Origin: Mycolicibacillus koreensis
Lineage (GTDB): Bacteria; Actinomycetota; Actinomycetes; Mycobacteriales; Mycobacteriaceae
NCBI RefSeq assembly: GCF_002104795.1
Contig: NZ_NCXO01000009.1
Span: 1 to 64,000 of the forward strand
Length of the DNA: 64,000 nucleotides
Direction: 5' to 3'
A program made the position numbers and the translations under genes. Under the pieces are notes generated by a model. That model ran no database searches. It had not been told where the DNA came from and saw only the letters and a list, made by a program, of their open reading frames with translations. Below, one piece after another: positions 1 through 12,758 of the stretch (its first letter is position 1; every line of letters starts with the position of its first letter).

Positions 1-197
1 ACCCCGCCGAACGCCCCGCCGGCCGAACGCCCGCCGGCCGAACGCCTCCACCCGCCGAACGTGAACCTAGCTTCACGCTGGCCATCGAACGTGAACCTAG
101 CTTCACGCTGGTGTGTGAGGAGCCGGGCGAGGTCAGCGCAGCCGGGCGAGGTCAGCGCAGCCGGGCGAGGTCAGCGGAGCCGGGCGAGGTCAGCCCA
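1..197. repeat. Repeat-rich 3' flank of pyrF
   Basis: Three repeat types are packed here and I see no gene. Bases 1-60 hold GC-rich units of about 16 bp built on gccggccgaacgcc. Bases 56-81 and 86-111 are two identical 26-bp copies (period 30), each containing the near-palindrome CGTGAA-cCTAGc-TTCACG. Bases 122-197 are four 19-bp units of gccgggcgaggtcagcgca; the last is degenerate and contains the pyrF stop codon. The CTAG-centred dyads could act as transcription terminators for the pyr operon, but that is inference. There are no spacers, so this is not a CRISPR array. Confidence 0.8.
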
Positions 198-999
198 AAT
201 GGGCGGCGGCGGTGTCGCGCAGCCGCTCACCGGCGGCCCGCAGGGCCGCGGTGCCGGGTCCGGCCCGCAGCACCTCGCGGGAGACGGCGGGAAGCAGCTG
301 ACTCGCCCCGCCGAGGCCGACCACATCCTCGATGCGCCCGCCCTGCGCCCCGACCCCGGGCACCAGCACCGGCCCACCGAGTGAGCGCAGATCCGGCGGC
401 TCGGCCACCGTCGCCCCGACGACCACCCCGACATATCCGCCCGCTGCCGCGCGGTTGGCGGCGGCGGCTTCATCGACGATGTGCTGAGCGACCGTGGCAG
501 TACCGACCGTGCCCTGCTGCAGGGTGCGGCCCTCCGGGTTGGAGGTGGCGGCGAGCACGAACACGCCCCGCTGGCGGGCGGCGGCCACCTCGAGCAGCGG
601 CGCCAGCGACCCGAACCCCAGATACGGCGAGGCGGTGACCGCGTCGGCGGCCAGCGGGCCGTCGCCCGCCCACGCGGCGCCGTAGGCGGCCATCGTCGAG
701 CCGATGTCGCCGCGTTTGGCGTCGGCGAGCACCAAGACCCCCGCCTCGCGCAGCGCGGCGATCGTGCGCTCGAGCACCGCGAAGCCGGCGGCGCCGTAGG
801 CCTCGAAGAACGCCACCTGCGGTTTGACCACCGCGAAGCCGCCGAACGCAGCCACGCAGCGTTCGCAGAACCGGGCCAGCCCGTCGGCGCTGACCGGCAG
901 GTCCCAGGCGGCGAGCAGCTCCGGGTGCGGATCGATACCCACGCACAGCGGCCCGCGCGCCGCGGTCGCCGCCGCCAGCCGCGCGGCGAAACCGGGCAC
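190..999 (-). CDS. pyrF: Orotidine 5'-phosphate decarboxylase (class 2)
   Basis: Decarboxylates OMP to UMP, the last step of de novo pyrimidine synthesis, in the cytosol. The 269-residue product shows the class 2 core: [14 protein letters not shown] near the N terminus and [13 protein letters not shown], which carries the catalytic Asp-Lys-Asp set, in the middle. The GTG start at 999 lies 2 bp after the carB stop and gives a length like the approximately 270-residue mycobacterial enzymes. Longer upstream starts would run into carB in another frame and add Arg-rich sequence unlike the family. Last gene of the pyr operon. Its TGA lies inside the fourth unit of a 19-bp tandem repeat. Confidence 0.95.
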   Translation of the reverse strand: MPGFAARLAAATAARGPLCVGIDPHPELLAAWDLPVSADGLARFCERCVAAFGGFAVVKPQVAFFEAYGAAGFAVLERTIAALREAGVLVLADAKRGDIGSTMAAYGAAWAGDGPLAADAVTASPYLGFGSLAPLLEVAAARQRGVFVLAATSNPEGRTLQQGTVGTATVAQHIVDEAAAANRAAAGGYVGVVVGATVAEPPDLRSLGGPVLVPGVGAQGGRIEDVVGLGGASQLLPAVSREVLRAGPGTAALRAAGERLRDTAAAHLG

Positions 1000-1001
1000 C
1001 G

Positions 1002-4352
<3,351 letters not shown>

Positions 4353-4413
4353 CAGCGCCCTTCCCTTCCCGCGCAGGCGCGCGCAAAACCTGGTTGTCCG
4401 GTGATCGTGACGC

Positions 4414-5538
4414 TCACCGCTGAGCCGCCATCAACTCGACGAACTGGTCGAACAGAAACTCCGCGTCGTGCGGGCCGGCCCCGGCCTCCGGGTGGTACTG
4501 CACCGAGAAGGCCTTGCCGTCAAGGAGTCTGACGCCCTCGACGACGCCGTCGTTGGCGCAGGTGTGACTGACCACCGCCGGACCGAAGTCGGTGTCGAAG
4601 CGCTGGCCGGCCTCCCCTTCCAGCGCGAAGCCGTGGTTGTGGGCGGTCACCGCCACCCGCCCGGTGGCGTGGTCGATGACCGGGATGTTGATGCCGTGGT
4701 GGCCGAAGACCATCTTGTAGGTCGACAACCCCAGCGCGCGGCCCAGAATCTGGTTGCCGAAACAGATCCCGAACAGCGGGATCCCCGCGGCGAGGACCTC
4801 GCGGGTGGTCGCCACCAGGTGGTCGGCGACCGCCGGGTCGCCGGGGCCGTTGGACAAGAACACCCCGTCGGGCCGGTACTCGGCGAGTTCGGCGAAGCTG
4901 GTGGAGGCGGGCAGAACCACCGACCGGATGCCGCGGCGCGCGAAGTTGCCCTGGGTGCTGGTTTTGACGCCCAGGTCCAGCCCGGCCACGGTGAACCGGG
5001 CCGGCCCCGACGGCTCCAGGGTGTAGGGCTCCGCGGTGCTGACCTCCGCGGTCAGGTCCGCGCCGAGCATCGCGGGCTGGCTGCGCACCCGGGCCAGCAG
5101 CTCCTCGGGGGCGGCCAGCGCCGGACCGGAGAACACGCCGGCCTTCATCGATCCCGCGCTGCGCAGATGCCGCACCACCGCGCGGGTGTCGATGCCGGCG
5201 ATGCCGACGATGTCCTGGCGGCGCAACTCGTCGTCGAGTGTGGTGGTGGCCCGCCAGTTCGACACCCGCGGCGAGGGGTCGCGCACCGCGTAGCCGGCCA
5301 CCCAGATGCGGTGGTCGCGGCTCTCGTCGTCCTCGTCGTTCCAGCCGGTGTTGCCGATCTGCGGGGCGGTCGCCACCACGATCTGGCGGTGGTAGCTGGG
5401 GTCGGTCAGCGTCTCCTGGTAGCCGGACATGCCGGTGTTGAACACCGCCTCCCCCAGCGTCTGGCCGACCGCGCCGTAGGACGTGCCGGTGAACACCCGG
5501 CCGTCCTCGAGCACCAGTTGCGCGGTCACAGCGTTCAT
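4414..5538 (-). CDS. carA: Carbamoyl-phosphate synthase small subunit (glutaminase)
   Basis: Hydrolyses glutamine and channels ammonia to CarB. 374 residues. The N-terminal CPSase small domain starts [16 protein letters not shown]; the C-terminal class I amidotransferase domain has the nucleophile Cys in [11 protein letters not shown] and the His-Glu pair in QYHPEAG. The loop reads GNQ rather than the commoner GHQ, a variant that also occurs in actinobacterial CarA. The ATG at 5538 overlaps the stop of the preceding gene by 4 bp (ATGA), which fixes the start; a much longer in-frame extension upstream is non-homologous. Confidence 0.97.
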   Translation of the reverse strand: MNAVTAQLVLEDGRVFTGTSYGAVGQTLGEAVFNTGMSGYQETLTDPSYHRQIVVATAPQIGNTGWNDEDDESRDHRIWVAGYAVRDPSPRVSNWRATTTLDDELRRQDIVGIAGIDTRAVVRHLRSAGSMKAGVFSGPALAAPEELLARVRSQPAMLGADLTAEVSTAEPYTLEPSGPARFTVAGLDLGVKTSTQGNFARRGIRSVVLPASTSFAELAEYRPDGVFLSNGPGDPAVADHLVATTREVLAAGIPLFGICFGNQILGRALGLSTYKMVFGHHGINIPVIDHATGRVAVTAHNHGFALEGEAGQRFDTDFGPAVVSHTCANDGVVEGVRLLDGKAFSVQYHPEAGAGPHDAEFLFDQFVELMAAQR

Positions 5539-6035
5539 TGGGCCTCCTCGATCCACTGGGGATAGCTGTCGCGGTTGTCGGCGCGGAATCCGGTGTCGAT
5601 CTCGGTGCCCGTCGGCAGCCGCCATCGGATCGCGAGGATGCCGTCGTGACTCATCGCCTTGCCGACCATGCCGCGTTCGGTTCGGATGGCGATCAGCTGT
5701 TCCCGCGGGATCCAGATCGGTCGCGCACCGCTGCGCTGCACCATGATTCCCTCCGGGTAGCCGGTGATGACCGCGCGAGTGCGGTAACCGAGGTCCCCGA
5801 CGACGACACGGTCGTGCCATCGCGGGCTCAGTGTGCAGCCGACGTACACGCCGCGCAGCGACGGCGCGCTCACCGCTCCGACGGTGTCGGGCACCGGCGG
5901 CAGGGCGCCGACCAGTTCGGCCTGCCTCGCCGCCCGGTTGCGCCAGCCGCGCATCATCGACTGGATGAGCCAGCTGACCACGATCAGCAGCACGAGGGCG
6001 AAGATCAGCGAGCCGACCAGCGTGGGGGTGTTCAC
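5535..6035 (-). CDS. Single-pass membrane protein with PH-like domain (Rv1382-type)
   Basis: 166 residues with one hydrophobic segment at about residues 7-25, followed by an Arg-rich linker and a mixed alpha/beta domain of about 100 residues, rich in beta motifs such as [12 protein letters not shown] recognise it as the conserved protein located between pyrC and carA in mycobacteria (Rv1382). Its function is unknown. Both ends overlap neighbours by 4 bp: GTGA with pyrC and ATGA with carA. It must therefore be translated with the pyrimidine enzymes, although nothing in it suggests catalysis. A membrane role for operon-encoded enzymes is possible but unsupported. Confidence 0.85.
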   Translation of the reverse strand: MNTPTLVGSLIFALVLLIVVSWLIQSMMRGWRNRAARQAELVGALPPVPDTVGAVSAPSLRGVYVGCTLSPRWHDRVVVGDLGYRTRAVITGYPEGIMVQRSGARPIWIPREQLIAIRTERGMVGKAMSHDGILAIRWRLPTGTEIDTGFRADNRDSYPQWIEEAQ

Positions 6036-7333
6036 ACCGGACTCTTCCCGTTGCGGGCGGTGATCGTGCCGCGCAGCAGGGTTGCGGTGACCGTCGCCGG
6101 CAGCCGCAACTGCTCGTAGGGGGTGTTGGCTGACCGGCTGGCCAACTGGGCACCGGTGACCGTCCAGTGCGCCTCCGGGTCGACGATGGTGAGGTTGGCC
6201 GGCTCACCCACCTCCAGCGGCCGACCCTGGTCGGGCAGGCGTGCGATGCGGGCCGGGTTTTCGCTCATCACCGCCGCCACCCCGCGCCAATCGAGCAGGC
6301 CGGGGACGACCATGGTCTCGGCGACCACCGACAGCGCGGTCTGCAGCCCCAACATGCCCGGGCGTGCGGCGGCGAACTCGCAGCATTTCTCGTGATCGGC
6401 GTGCGGCGCGTGATCGGTGGCGACACAGTCGATCACGCCGTCGGCGAGGGCCTGGCGCAACGCGGCGGTGTCGGAGGATTCACGCAGCGGCGGGTTGACC
6501 CGGTTGCGCCCGTCGTAGCCGGTCAACCGGGAGTCGTCGAGCAGCAGGTGGTGGGGGGTGACCTCGGCGGTGATCGCGATGCCTTGCGCTTTGGCCCATT
6601 TCACGATCTCGACGGTGCCGGCTGTGGAGGCGTGGCAGATGTGGACGCGGGCTCCGGCGTCGCGGGCCAGCAGCGCGTCACGGGCGACGATGGCCTCCTC
6701 GGCGGCCCGCGGCCAGCCGGTCAAGCCCAGGCGCGCAGCCCGCGGCCCCTCGTGGGCGACCGCCCCGACGGTCAGCCGTGGCTCTTCGGCGTGTTGGGCG
6801 ATGAGCACTCCCAGGCCGGAGGCGTATTCCAGGGCGCGGCGCATCACCAGCGGGTCGGCGACGCACAGCCCGTCGTCGGAGAACATCCGCACCCCGGCCG
6901 CACCGGCGGCCATCATGCCCATCTCGGTGAGTTCGGTGCCGCCGAGACCGACGGTGACCGCCCCGACCGGATGCACGTCGACCAGCCCCACCTGCTGGCC
7001 GCGCGCCCAGACGTGGTCGGTGACCACCGGCGAGTCCGCCACCGGGGTGGTGTTGGCCATGGCGAACACAGCGGTGTAGCCACCCAGAGCCGCTGCCGCC
7101 GAACCGGTTTCGATGTCCTCGGCGTATTCGCGGCCGGGTTCGCGCAGGTGGGTGTGCAGGTCGACCAGACCGGGCAGCAGCACCTGGCCGGGCGCGTCGA
7201 GCACCTCGGTGTGCGCGTCGTCGGCGCGGGCGGAGAGGTCGGGGCCGATCTCGGCGATCTGGCCGTCGGCGACGTAGACGTCGACCACGTCACCGGCGCC
7301 GTAACGGCGCACCCCACGAATCAGCACTGTCAT
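6032..7333 (-). CDS. pyrC: Dihydroorotase (class I)
   Basis: Cyclises N-carbamoyl-aspartate to dihydroorotate. The 433-residue protein has the amidohydrolase HxH zinc motif in [12 protein letters not shown] (about residue 57), a second metal His in VHICHAST, and the catalytic Asp in [11 protein letters not shown] at 7333 overlaps the pyrB stop by 4 bp. Homologous sequence begins here ([11 protein letters not shown]), so the longer upstream frame is spurious. Third gene of the pyr operon; length matches the approximately 430-residue mycobacterial enzyme. Confidence 0.96.
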   Translation of the reverse strand: MTVLIRGVRRYGAGDVVDVYVADGQIAEIGPDLSARADDAHTEVLDAPGQVLLPGLVDLHTHLREPGREYAEDIETGSAAAALGGYTAVFAMANTTPVADSPVVTDHVWARGQQVGLVDVHPVGAVTVGLGGTELTEMGMMAAGAAGVRMFSDDGLCVADPLVMRRALEYASGLGVLIAQHAEEPRLTVGAVAHEGPRAARLGLTGWPRAAEEAIVARDALLARDAGARVHICHASTAGTVEIVKWAKAQGIAITAEVTPHHLLLDDSRLTGYDGRNRVNPPLRESSDTAALRQALADGVIDCVATDHAPHADHEKCCEFAAARPGMLGLQTALSVVAETMVVPGLLDWRGVAAVMSENPARIARLPDQGRPLEVGEPANLTIVDPEAHWTVTGAQLASRSANTPYEQLRLPATVTATLLRGTITARNGKSPV

Positions 7334-8283
7334 TCCGTCACCGCCGTTCCCGATCCGACCAGCAGGTGGAACAGCACCGCCATGCGGACCTGCACACCGT
7401 TGGCGACCTGCTGCAACACCGCCGAGCGTGCGGAGTCGGCCACCGAGGAAGTGATCTCCATGCCGCGCAGCATCGGGCCCGGATGCAGCACCACTGCGTG
7501 CTCGGCAAGAAGTCCGGCGCGCCGCTCGGAGAGCCCGTAGCGCACCGAGTACTCCCGCGGCGACGGGAAGAACCCGCCGGTCATCCGTTCGGCCTGCACC
7601 CGCAGCATCAGCACCGCGTCGGCGGCGGGCAGCTCCGCGTCGAGGTCGTAGCTGATGGTCACCGGCCACTGCGCGACCCCGACCGGCAGCAGGGTGGGCG
7701 GGGCGACCAGCACCACCTCCGCACCGAGGGTGGCCAGCAGCATCACGTTGGAGCGGGCCACCCGGGAATGCAGGATGTCGCCGACGATGACGATGCGGCG
7801 CCCGGCGATCCCGCCGAGACGCTGGCGCAGGGTCAGTGCGTCCAGCAGCGCCTGGGTGGGGTGTTCGTGGGTGCCGTCGCCGGCATTGATCACCGCCGGT
7901 CCCCCGCCGTCGGTGTCGGCGGTCCATTCCGCCAGCAGTTGCGCCGCCCCTGAGGCGGGGTGGCGGATGATCAGCGCATCAGCACCGGCGGCGCGCAGCG
8001 TGAACGCGGTGTCGCGCAGCGATTCGCCTTTGCCCACCGAGGAACCGGTCGCCGAGACGTTGATCACGTCGGCGCTCATCCACTTGCCGGCCACCTCGAA
8101 GGAGACCCGGGTGCGGGTGGAGTTCTCGTAGAACATCGTGATGATGGTGCGCCCGCGCAGGGTGGGCAGTTTCTTGACGTCACGGCCGAGCAGCGCCTCG
8201 GCGAACCGGTCGGCGTCGTCGAGGATCGCGGTGGCCTCCTCGGCGCTGAGGTCCTCGGTGGCCAGCAGGTGGCGGGGGCTCAT
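7330..8283 (-). CDS. pyrB: Aspartate carbamoyltransferase catalytic subunit
   Basis: Transfers the carbamoyl group from carbamoyl phosphate to aspartate, the committed pyrimidine step. 317 residues with the carbamoyl-phosphate motif [13 protein letters not shown] (about residues 51-63), the [11 protein letters not shown] motif and HPGPMLRG near the C terminus. No pyrI regulatory subunit is present nearby, as expected for mycobacteria. It overlaps pyrR and pyrC by 4 bp on either side, so translation is probably coupled to pyrR and hence subject to PyrR control. Confidence 0.97.
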   Translation of the reverse strand: MSPRHLLATEDLSAEEATAILDDADRFAEALLGRDVKKLPTLRGRTIITMFYENSTRTRVSFEVAGKWMSADVINVSATGSSVGKGESLRDTAFTLRAAGADALIIRHPASGAAQLLAEWTADTDGGGPAVINAGDGTHEHPTQALLDALTLRQRLGGIAGRRIVIVGDILHSRVARSNVMLLATLGAEVVLVAPPTLLPVGVAQWPVTISYDLDAELPAADAVLMLRVQAERMTGGFFPSPREYSVRYGLSERRAGLLAEHAVVLHPGPMLRGMEITSSVADSARSAVLQQVANGVQVRMAVLFHLLVGSGTAVTE

Positions 8284-8858
8284 GCCGGCACCTCCCGCGA
8301 GATCATCACCGCGTCACGGCCGTCGAGTTCGGCCAGCAGCACGTGCACGCTCTCGCTGCGGGCGGTGGGGATGTTCTTGCCGACGTAGTCGGCGCGCACC
8401 GGCAGTTCCCGGTGGCCGCGGTCGACGAGCACCGCCAGCTGCACCGCGGCGGGGCGGCCCTGGTCGCGGAGCGCGTCGAGGGCGGCGCGCACCGACCGGC
8501 CGGCGTAGAGCACGTCGTCGACGAGGATCACCAGCGCGTCGTCGATGCCGCCGGCCGGAATCGAGGTGGCCGCCAGTGCCCGCGGCGGTTTGATCATCAG
8601 ATCGTCGCGGTAGAGCGTGATGTCCAGGGAGCCGTGCGCCACCTGCACGCCGCAGAAGTCGGCGATGCGGGCGGCCAGCCGCGCGGCGAGGGTGACCCCG
8701 CGGGTCGGGATGCCCAGCAGCACCACCGGGGGCCGGGTCTCGCTGGGATCGTCCAGCGCGGTCTTCTCGATGATCTGATGGGCGATACGCGAGACGGTGC
8801 GGCCCACGTCGGCCGCCGTCATCAGTTCCCGCAGCTCCCGGTCGTCGGCAGTGCCCAT
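8280..8858 (-). CDS. pyrR: PyrR, pyrimidine operon RNA-binding regulator / UPRTase
   Basis: Senses UMP/UTP and binds pyr mRNA; the family also has uracil phosphoribosyltransferase activity. 192 residues with the PRPP-binding signature [18 protein letters not shown] (about residues 110-127). ATG at 8858 is preceded by AAGGAGG (8871-8877 on the plus strand), which selects this start over upstream in-frame codons. First gene of the operon. A match to the PyrR-binding loop lies a few bases upstream of the Shine-Dalgarno, implying autogenous translational repression as described for M. smegmatis. Confidence 0.96.
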   Translation of the reverse strand: MGTADDRELRELMTAADVGRTVSRIAHQIIEKTALDDPSETRPPVVLLGIPTRGVTLAARLAARIADFCGVQVAHGSLDITLYRDDLMIKPPRALAATSIPAGGIDDALVILVDDVLYAGRSVRAALDALRDQGRPAAVQLAVLVDRGHRELPVRADYVGKNIPTARSESVHVLLAELDGRDAVMISREVPA

Positions 8859-8880
8859 GCGGAGTCCTGACCTCCTTCTC

Positions 8881-8894
8881 CGCCTCACGGGACG
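8881..8894 (-). promoter_or_regulatory. PyrR-binding loop in pyr leader RNA
   Basis: The leader reads CGUCCCGUGAGGCG, matching the PyrR-loop consensus ARUCCNGNGAGGYU as I recall it at all but the first and last positions. It can fold with C-G and G-C pairs, a bulged U, two C-G pairs and the loop CGUGA; flanking bases UC and GA extend the stem by two more pairs. It ends 3 nt before the AAGGAGG ribosome binding site of pyrR, so PyrR bound here would block initiation. No intrinsic terminator is visible between loop and start, favouring translational rather than attenuation control. Confidence 0.75.
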
Positions 8895-8923
8895 GACCGT
8901 TAAAGGATGTCGTATCGCCGCGA

Positions 8924-8929
8924 AGCCTA
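8924..8929 (-). promoter_or_regulatory. Possible -10 element of the pyr operon
   Basis: TAGGCT on the minus strand fits the mycobacterial TANNNT -10. It would place the RNA start near 8917, giving a leader of about 60 nt that contains the PyrR loop and the pyrR ribosome binding site. I see no clear -35. Confidence 0.45.
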
Positions 8930-9053
8930 GCATCCCCGTCCGACCGCGACCGGCGCGGCGCGGTGTGGCGCGCTCGGCGGTCCTCGCGGTGACCCGGGCC
9001 GACGATGCCGGCGGGTTCGCCGAGCGGTGAGCGCCGGTTCGACCCCCGGCGAC

Positions 9054-9059
9054 TACGCT
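9054..9059 (+). promoter_or_regulatory. -10 element, leaderless promoter of methyltransferase
   Basis: TACGCT is followed by 7 bases and then the ATG at 9067. No Shine-Dalgarno precedes the start, so the mRNA probably begins at the start codon. Confidence 0.5.
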
Positions 9060-9066
9060 GGCAGCG

Positions 9067-9711
9067 ATGACCGAGCAACAGCACCCCCGGTTGGATTTCG
9101 ATGCGTTCTACCGCGGTGAGGCCCCGGCCGACGGCGTGCCGGCGGCGGCCACGGTTCCGTGGGACACCAAGGCGCCCAAGGAGAACGTGATCGGGTGGTG
9201 CGCGCAGGGACTGGTCGAGGGCGCGGTGCTCGATGTCGGGTGCGGGCTCGGGGACAACGCCGTCTACCTGGCACAGCAGGGCTTCGCGGTGACCGGGGTA
9301 GACATCTCCCCCACCGCCGTGCGCATCGCGACCGACCGGGCCTCCGACGCCGGTGTCGACGTCGCCTTCGCGGTGGCCGACGCGACCGCCCTCGACGGGT
9401 ACACCGCGGCGTTCGACACCGTGGTCGACTCGGGCATGTTCCACTGCCTGGGCGACGCCGATCGCCGGGCCTACCTGGTGGCCGCCCACCGCGCCACCCG
9501 CGGTGGTGCCCGGTTGTTGCTGTCGTGTTTCTCCGACGCCAACCCCACCGACCCGACGCGCCCGGTGCCCAACGTCGCCGAGGCATACCTGCGTGAGGCG
9601 TTGCCCGCGGCGGGCTGGCAGATCGAGTCGGTGACCCCGGCGACGGTGCGCCGCGACGGGTGGGGCGGGGACATGCATTTCTTCTACGTGCACGCGCGTC
9701 GGCAGGAGTGA
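9067..9711 (+). CDS. Class I SAM-dependent methyltransferase
   Basis: 214 residues. Motif I is [16 protein letters not shown] (about residues 56-71) and the acidic motif II residue is in [19 protein letters not shown] provides the post-II strand. The N-terminal [13 protein letters not shown] and W-containing segment resemble small thiopurine/tellurite-type methyltransferases of mycobacteria, but the substrate is unknown. The start follows a leaderless -10 by 7 bases. The stop is 4 bp before the next gene, so the two are probably co-transcribed. Confidence 0.85.
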   Translation: MTEQQHPRLDFDAFYRGEAPADGVPAAATVPWDTKAPKENVIGWCAQGLVEGAVLDVGCGLGDNAVYLAQQGFAVTGVDISPTAVRIATDRASDAGVDVAFAVADATALDGYTAAFDTVVDSGMFHCLGDADRRAYLVAAHRATRGGARLLLSCFSDANPTDPTRPVPNVAEAYLREALPAAGWQIESVTPATVRRDGWGGDMHFFYVHARRQE

Positions 9712-9715
9712 GCCG

Positions 9716-10924
9716 ATGAACCTCGATTCCAACCGCGCCCCGATCGTCGCGGCCTGTGATGCCGGCCTGCTCTCCGGGGCGGTGACTGTGGTGTGGCAGC
9801 ACGGCAGCGTGCTGCAGGTCAACGAGATCGGCCATCGCGACGTCGCCGCCGGGTTGCCGATGACCCTCGACACGGTCTTCCGGATCGCGTCGATGACCAA
9901 GCCGGTCACGGTGGCCGCCGCGATGCGGTTGGTCGACGCGGACCGGCTTGCGCTCGACGATCCGATCACCCGCTGGATCCCGGAGTTCACCCGGATGTCG
10001 GTGCTGGCCGACCCGACCGGTCCGTTGGAGCAGGTCCTTCCGGCGCACCGCCCGCTGACCGTCGAAGACCTGATGACCCATCGGGCCGGGTTGGCCTACG
10101 GGTTCACCGTGACCGGCCCGATCGCCGCGGCGTATCGGCGGTTGCCGTTCGGTCAGGGCCCGGACGCCTGGATAGCGGCGCTGGCCGAGTTGCCGCTGGT
10201 GCACCAGCCTGGTGAGCGCATGACCTACGGCCACGGCATCGACGTGCTCGGGGTGCTGTTGGCCCGCGTCGAAGGCAAACCTGTCGCCGATGTCCTCGCC
10301 GAGCAGATTCTGGATCCGGTCGGCATGTCCGACACCGGTTTCCACCTGGATCCGGCCCGGCGGGCACGCGCGGCCACCATGTACGGCCTCGACGCCGAGC
10401 AGCGGCTGCGCGACGACGTGATGGGGCCCCCACCGATCACCGCACCGACGTTTGTCAATGCCGGCGGAGGACTGTGGTCGACTGCCGAGGACTATCTGCG
10501 GTTCGCCCGGATGCTGCTGGCCGACGGGGTGATCGACGGCCGCCGGGTGCTTTCCGAGCAGGCGGTGACCGCCATGCGCACCGACCGGCTCACCCCCGAA
10601 CAGAAGCGCCACCCGTTCCTCGGCGCCCCGTTCTGGGAGGGTCGCGGATTCGGGTTGAATCTGTCGGTGGTCACCGACCCGGCGCGGTCACGGCCGTTGT
10701 ACGGCCCCGGGGGTATAGGAACGTTCAGTTGGCCCGGCGCCTACGGAACCTGGTGGCAGGCCGATCCGTCGGCTGATCTGATCGTGCTGTATCTGGTTCA
10801 GAACCAGCCGACCCTGTCGGCGACAGCGGCCGCCGCGGTGGCGGGCAACACCTCGATCGCGGCGCTGCAGACCGCTCAACCGAAATTCGTTCACCGCACC
10901 TACCGGGCGTTGGATCTTTTGTGA
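9716..10924 (+). CDS. Serine hydrolase, beta-lactamase/esterase (class C-like) family
   Basis: 402 residues. The catalytic SxxK tetrad is SMTK at residues 59-62 in FRIASMTKPV. The second catalytic Tyr is likely in MTYGHGIDVLG, and GPGGIGTFSW may supply the third motif. No signal peptide is evident, so it is probably cytosolic. This family includes esterases (LipL/EstB-like) and D-aminopeptidases as well as true beta-lactamases, so the substrate is not predictable. An AGGAG site lies 7 bases before the ATG. It converges on the azoreductase gene 19 bp away. Confidence 0.85.
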   Translation: MNLDSNRAPIVAACDAGLLSGAVTVVWQHGSVLQVNEIGHRDVAAGLPMTLDTVFRIASMTKPVTVAAAMRLVDADRLALDDPITRWIPEFTRMSVLADPTGPLEQVLPAHRPLTVEDLMTHRAGLAYGFTVTGPIAAAYRRLPFGQGPDAWIAALAELPLVHQPGERMTYGHGIDVLGVLLARVEGKPVADVLAEQILDPVGMSDTGFHLDPARRARAATMYGLDAEQRLRDDVMGPPPITAPTFVNAGGGLWSTAEDYLRFARMLLADGVIDGRRVLSEQAVTAMRTDRLTPEQKRHPFLGAPFWEGRGFGLNLSVVTDPARSRPLYGPGGIGTFSWPGAYGTWWQADPSADLIVLYLVQNQPTLSATAAAAVAGNTSIAALQTAQPKFVHRTYRALDLL

Positions 10925-10925
10925 T

Positions 10926-10949
10926 CACCGACCGGTTCGCCGGTCACCA
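10926..10949. terminator. Short hairpin between convergent genes
   Basis: ACCGG-TTCG-CCGGT (10931-10944) is a small stem with a stable TTCG tetraloop, sitting across the stop codons of the convergent serine hydrolase and azoreductase genes. It may serve as a weak bidirectional terminator. Confidence 0.4.
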
Positions 10950-11567
10950 TGAGGCGCCCGCGACGCGCGCGGCCTCCAGCGATTCGGCGCGCATCGCCTC
11001 GCGTTCCTCGGGCGACCACCGGGTGGTCGGTTCCACCGCCAGGGTTGTGACGTCGTAGCCCAGGAAGCCGAAAATATATTCCAGGTAGGGGCGCTGGAAA
11101 TCCTGCAGTTCGGGATGACGACCGTCGTAGGCGCTCGAGCGGGTCAGGATCAACTGCGCCGGCTTGCCGGTGCCCAGCGTGCCGACATGCTCACCGCGCT
11201 CGTTGAGCGTGAAGCTCGCCCCCGGCTGCACGACGATGTCGATCCATGCCTTCAGCGCGTGGGGCACATGCCAATTCCACATCGGGGAGGAGACCACCAC
11301 CCGGTCGAAGCCGCGCACCCGCTCGATCTCGTCGAGCACCTGCGTCCAGGCGGCCTCCTGCGCGTCGGTGCGCTGCTCGCCGTAGAGAGGTGCGAATTTG
11401 GCCAGGGCAGCCTCCCGCCCGAAGCGCAACAGGTCCTCCGACCACACCGAGAACCGTTCCACGTTCCCGACCGCATCCGGTGTCGCGGCCGCGAGAAAGG
11501 TCTCGGCCATCGCCGAGGACAGTGACTGCTCCTGTTTCGGGCTGCCTTCGACCCAGAGTGTTCGCAC
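10944..11567 (-). CDS. FMN-dependent NADH:quinone/azo reductase (AzoR family)
   Basis: 207 residues with a flavodoxin-like fold. The phosphate-binding loop is GSPKQEQSLSSAMAETF at the N terminus; VVSSPMWNWHVPHALKAWID is the conserved flavin-site motif of AzoR (MYNF in E. coli, MWNW here). It reduces quinones or azo compounds with NADH. It starts 16 bp downstream of the flavoenzyme gene, with AGGAGG shortly upstream, so the two form one unit. It might supply reduced flavin or protect against quinone products of its partner; that link is inference. Confidence 0.85.
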   Translation of the reverse strand: MRTLWVEGSPKQEQSLSSAMAETFLAAATPDAVGNVERFSVWSEDLLRFGREAALAKFAPLYGEQRTDAQEAAWTQVLDEIERVRGFDRVVVSSPMWNWHVPHALKAWIDIVVQPGASFTLNERGEHVGTLGTGKPAQLILTRSSAYDGRHPELQDFQRPYLEYIFGFLGYDVTTLAVEPTTRWSPEEREAMRAESLEAARVAGASW

Positions 11568-11583
11568 GACGCGGAGGTCCTCC

Positions 11584-12750
11584 TCAGATCATCGATATCG
11601 GTGAGATCTTGACACCCACCTCCAGCGCGCCGGCCAACTCCCGGCTGACGTCGTAGTCGAACACCACGTGCCCGCAGATGATGTCGACGTCGCGTTTGGC
11701 CCGCTGCAGCGGATTGTCGAGGAAGTGCACGCTGGCCCCCGCCGCCTCCAGCAGATCGGCGATGATCGCCCGGGATTCGTGCACGATGTGCGCCGCGGCC
11801 GCTCGTGCGTCGGCTCGTTGTGCCCGTGTCACGCGCTCCCCGGCGCTGACCGCGGTCTGGATCTGGGCGACGGTGTCGGCGAGCAGCCCGTGCAGTGCGC
11901 GCAGTCGCACCCGCGCCGAGCCAAGGCGGATCTGGGCGGCGGGCTGATCTTTCTGCGCCGCACCGGAATAAGCCAGCACCCGCTTGCTCAGGCGTTCGGC
12001 GAACAGTTCGGTGACCCGTTCGGCGGCGCCCAGCGCCGGCATCGCCGCAACCAACGCCAGCGCCGGAACCATCGGCCACCGGTAGGTGGGCGCGTCGTGC
12101 AGAGCCGCCCCGGGTGTGGTGCCGCCGTAGATGTCGACGACGTTGACGAGGTGGTGTGCCGGCACCCAGGTGTCGGTGATGACGACGTCGTTGGACCCGG
12201 TGGCGCGCATCCCGGCGGTGTGCCAGACATCCTCGACGGTGATGGCGGATGCCGGCACGAGCACCAGCGCGGGAAACGGCGCGTCCTCGGCGCCGCAGAT
12301 CGCGCCGACGAGGATCCACTGCGCGTCCATCACCCCGGTCGCCCACGACCAGCGGCCGGTGAGCCGGAATCCGTCCCCGTCAGGCACCGCACGTCCGGTC
12401 GGCGCCAACGGCGCCGGGCAGAGCACCGGACCGTCGGCGAAGACCTCGCTTTGGGTCTGCTCGTCGAACAGCGCCAGCATCCAGTTGTGCAGGGTGTAGA
12501 AGCCCAGCGTCCAGGCGCTCGACGCGCAGCCGTGGGCCATCCGCCGGATCGGGTCGAGGATCTCCGGGAACTCCGCCTGCGCCCCGCCGTAGCGGGCCGG
12601 CATCAGCAGCCTGTCCAGCCCCGATTTCCGGTAGTCGGCGATGGTCTCCGGCGGCAGGCGCCGGGCGGTCTCGGCGTCGCCGGCACGCTCGGCGAGGGCG
12701 GCGATGAACTCGTCGGCGACGCCGGCGGCGGGAGCGGAGAGGGTCGTCAT
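11584..12750 (-). CDS. Acyl-CoA-dehydrogenase-fold flavoenzyme (HsaA-like monooxygenase?)
   Basis: 388 residues with acyl-CoA dehydrogenase N-terminal (residues 10-110), middle (about 115-215) and C-terminal helical domains. The middle domain has the flavin-binding segment LTGRWSWATGVMDAQW. The ACAD catalytic Glu region is not recognisable, and sequences like FLDNPLQRAKRDVDIICGHV near the C terminus are typical of group D flavin monooxygenases such as HsaA. I favour a flavin-dependent hydroxylase over a dehydrogenase. The ATG at 12750 is fixed by a TAATTT -10 eight bases upstream. The promoter contains an inverted repeat, and a TetR gene lies directly upstream. Confidence 0.8.
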   Translation of the reverse strand: MTTLSAPAAGVADEFIAALAERAGDAETARRLPPETIADYRKSGLDRLLMPARYGGAQAEFPEILDPIRRMAHGCASSAWTLGFYTLHNWMLALFDEQTQSEVFADGPVLCPAPLAPTGRAVPDGDGFRLTGRWSWATGVMDAQWILVGAICGAEDAPFPALVLVPASAITVEDVWHTAGMRATGSNDVVITDTWVPAHHLVNVVDIYGGTTPGAALHDAPTYRWPMVPALALVAAMPALGAAERVTELFAERLSKRVLAYSGAAQKDQPAAQIRLGSARVRLRALHGLLADTVAQIQTAVSAGERVTRAQRADARAAAAHIVHESRAIIADLLEAAGASVHFLDNPLQRAKRDVDIICGHVVFDYDVSRELAGALEVGVKISPISMI

Positions 12751-12758
12751 GACACCTG

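Noticed and set aside
56..111. SOS-box-like cgaacgtgaac sequences
   Set aside because: The right half-site gttcg is absent; the dyad is CGTGAA/TTCACG centred on CTAG, unlike a LexA site.
122..197. CRISPR-like array of 19-bp units
   Set aside because: Units are directly contiguous without spacers and no cas genes are present.
8859..9066. Transcription attenuator in the pyr leader
   Set aside because: I find the PyrR loop but no terminator hairpin with a U-tract before pyrR.
9716..10924. Secreted beta-lactamase conferring resistance
   Set aside because: SxxK is present but there is no signal peptide and the sequence resembles esterase/peptidase members.
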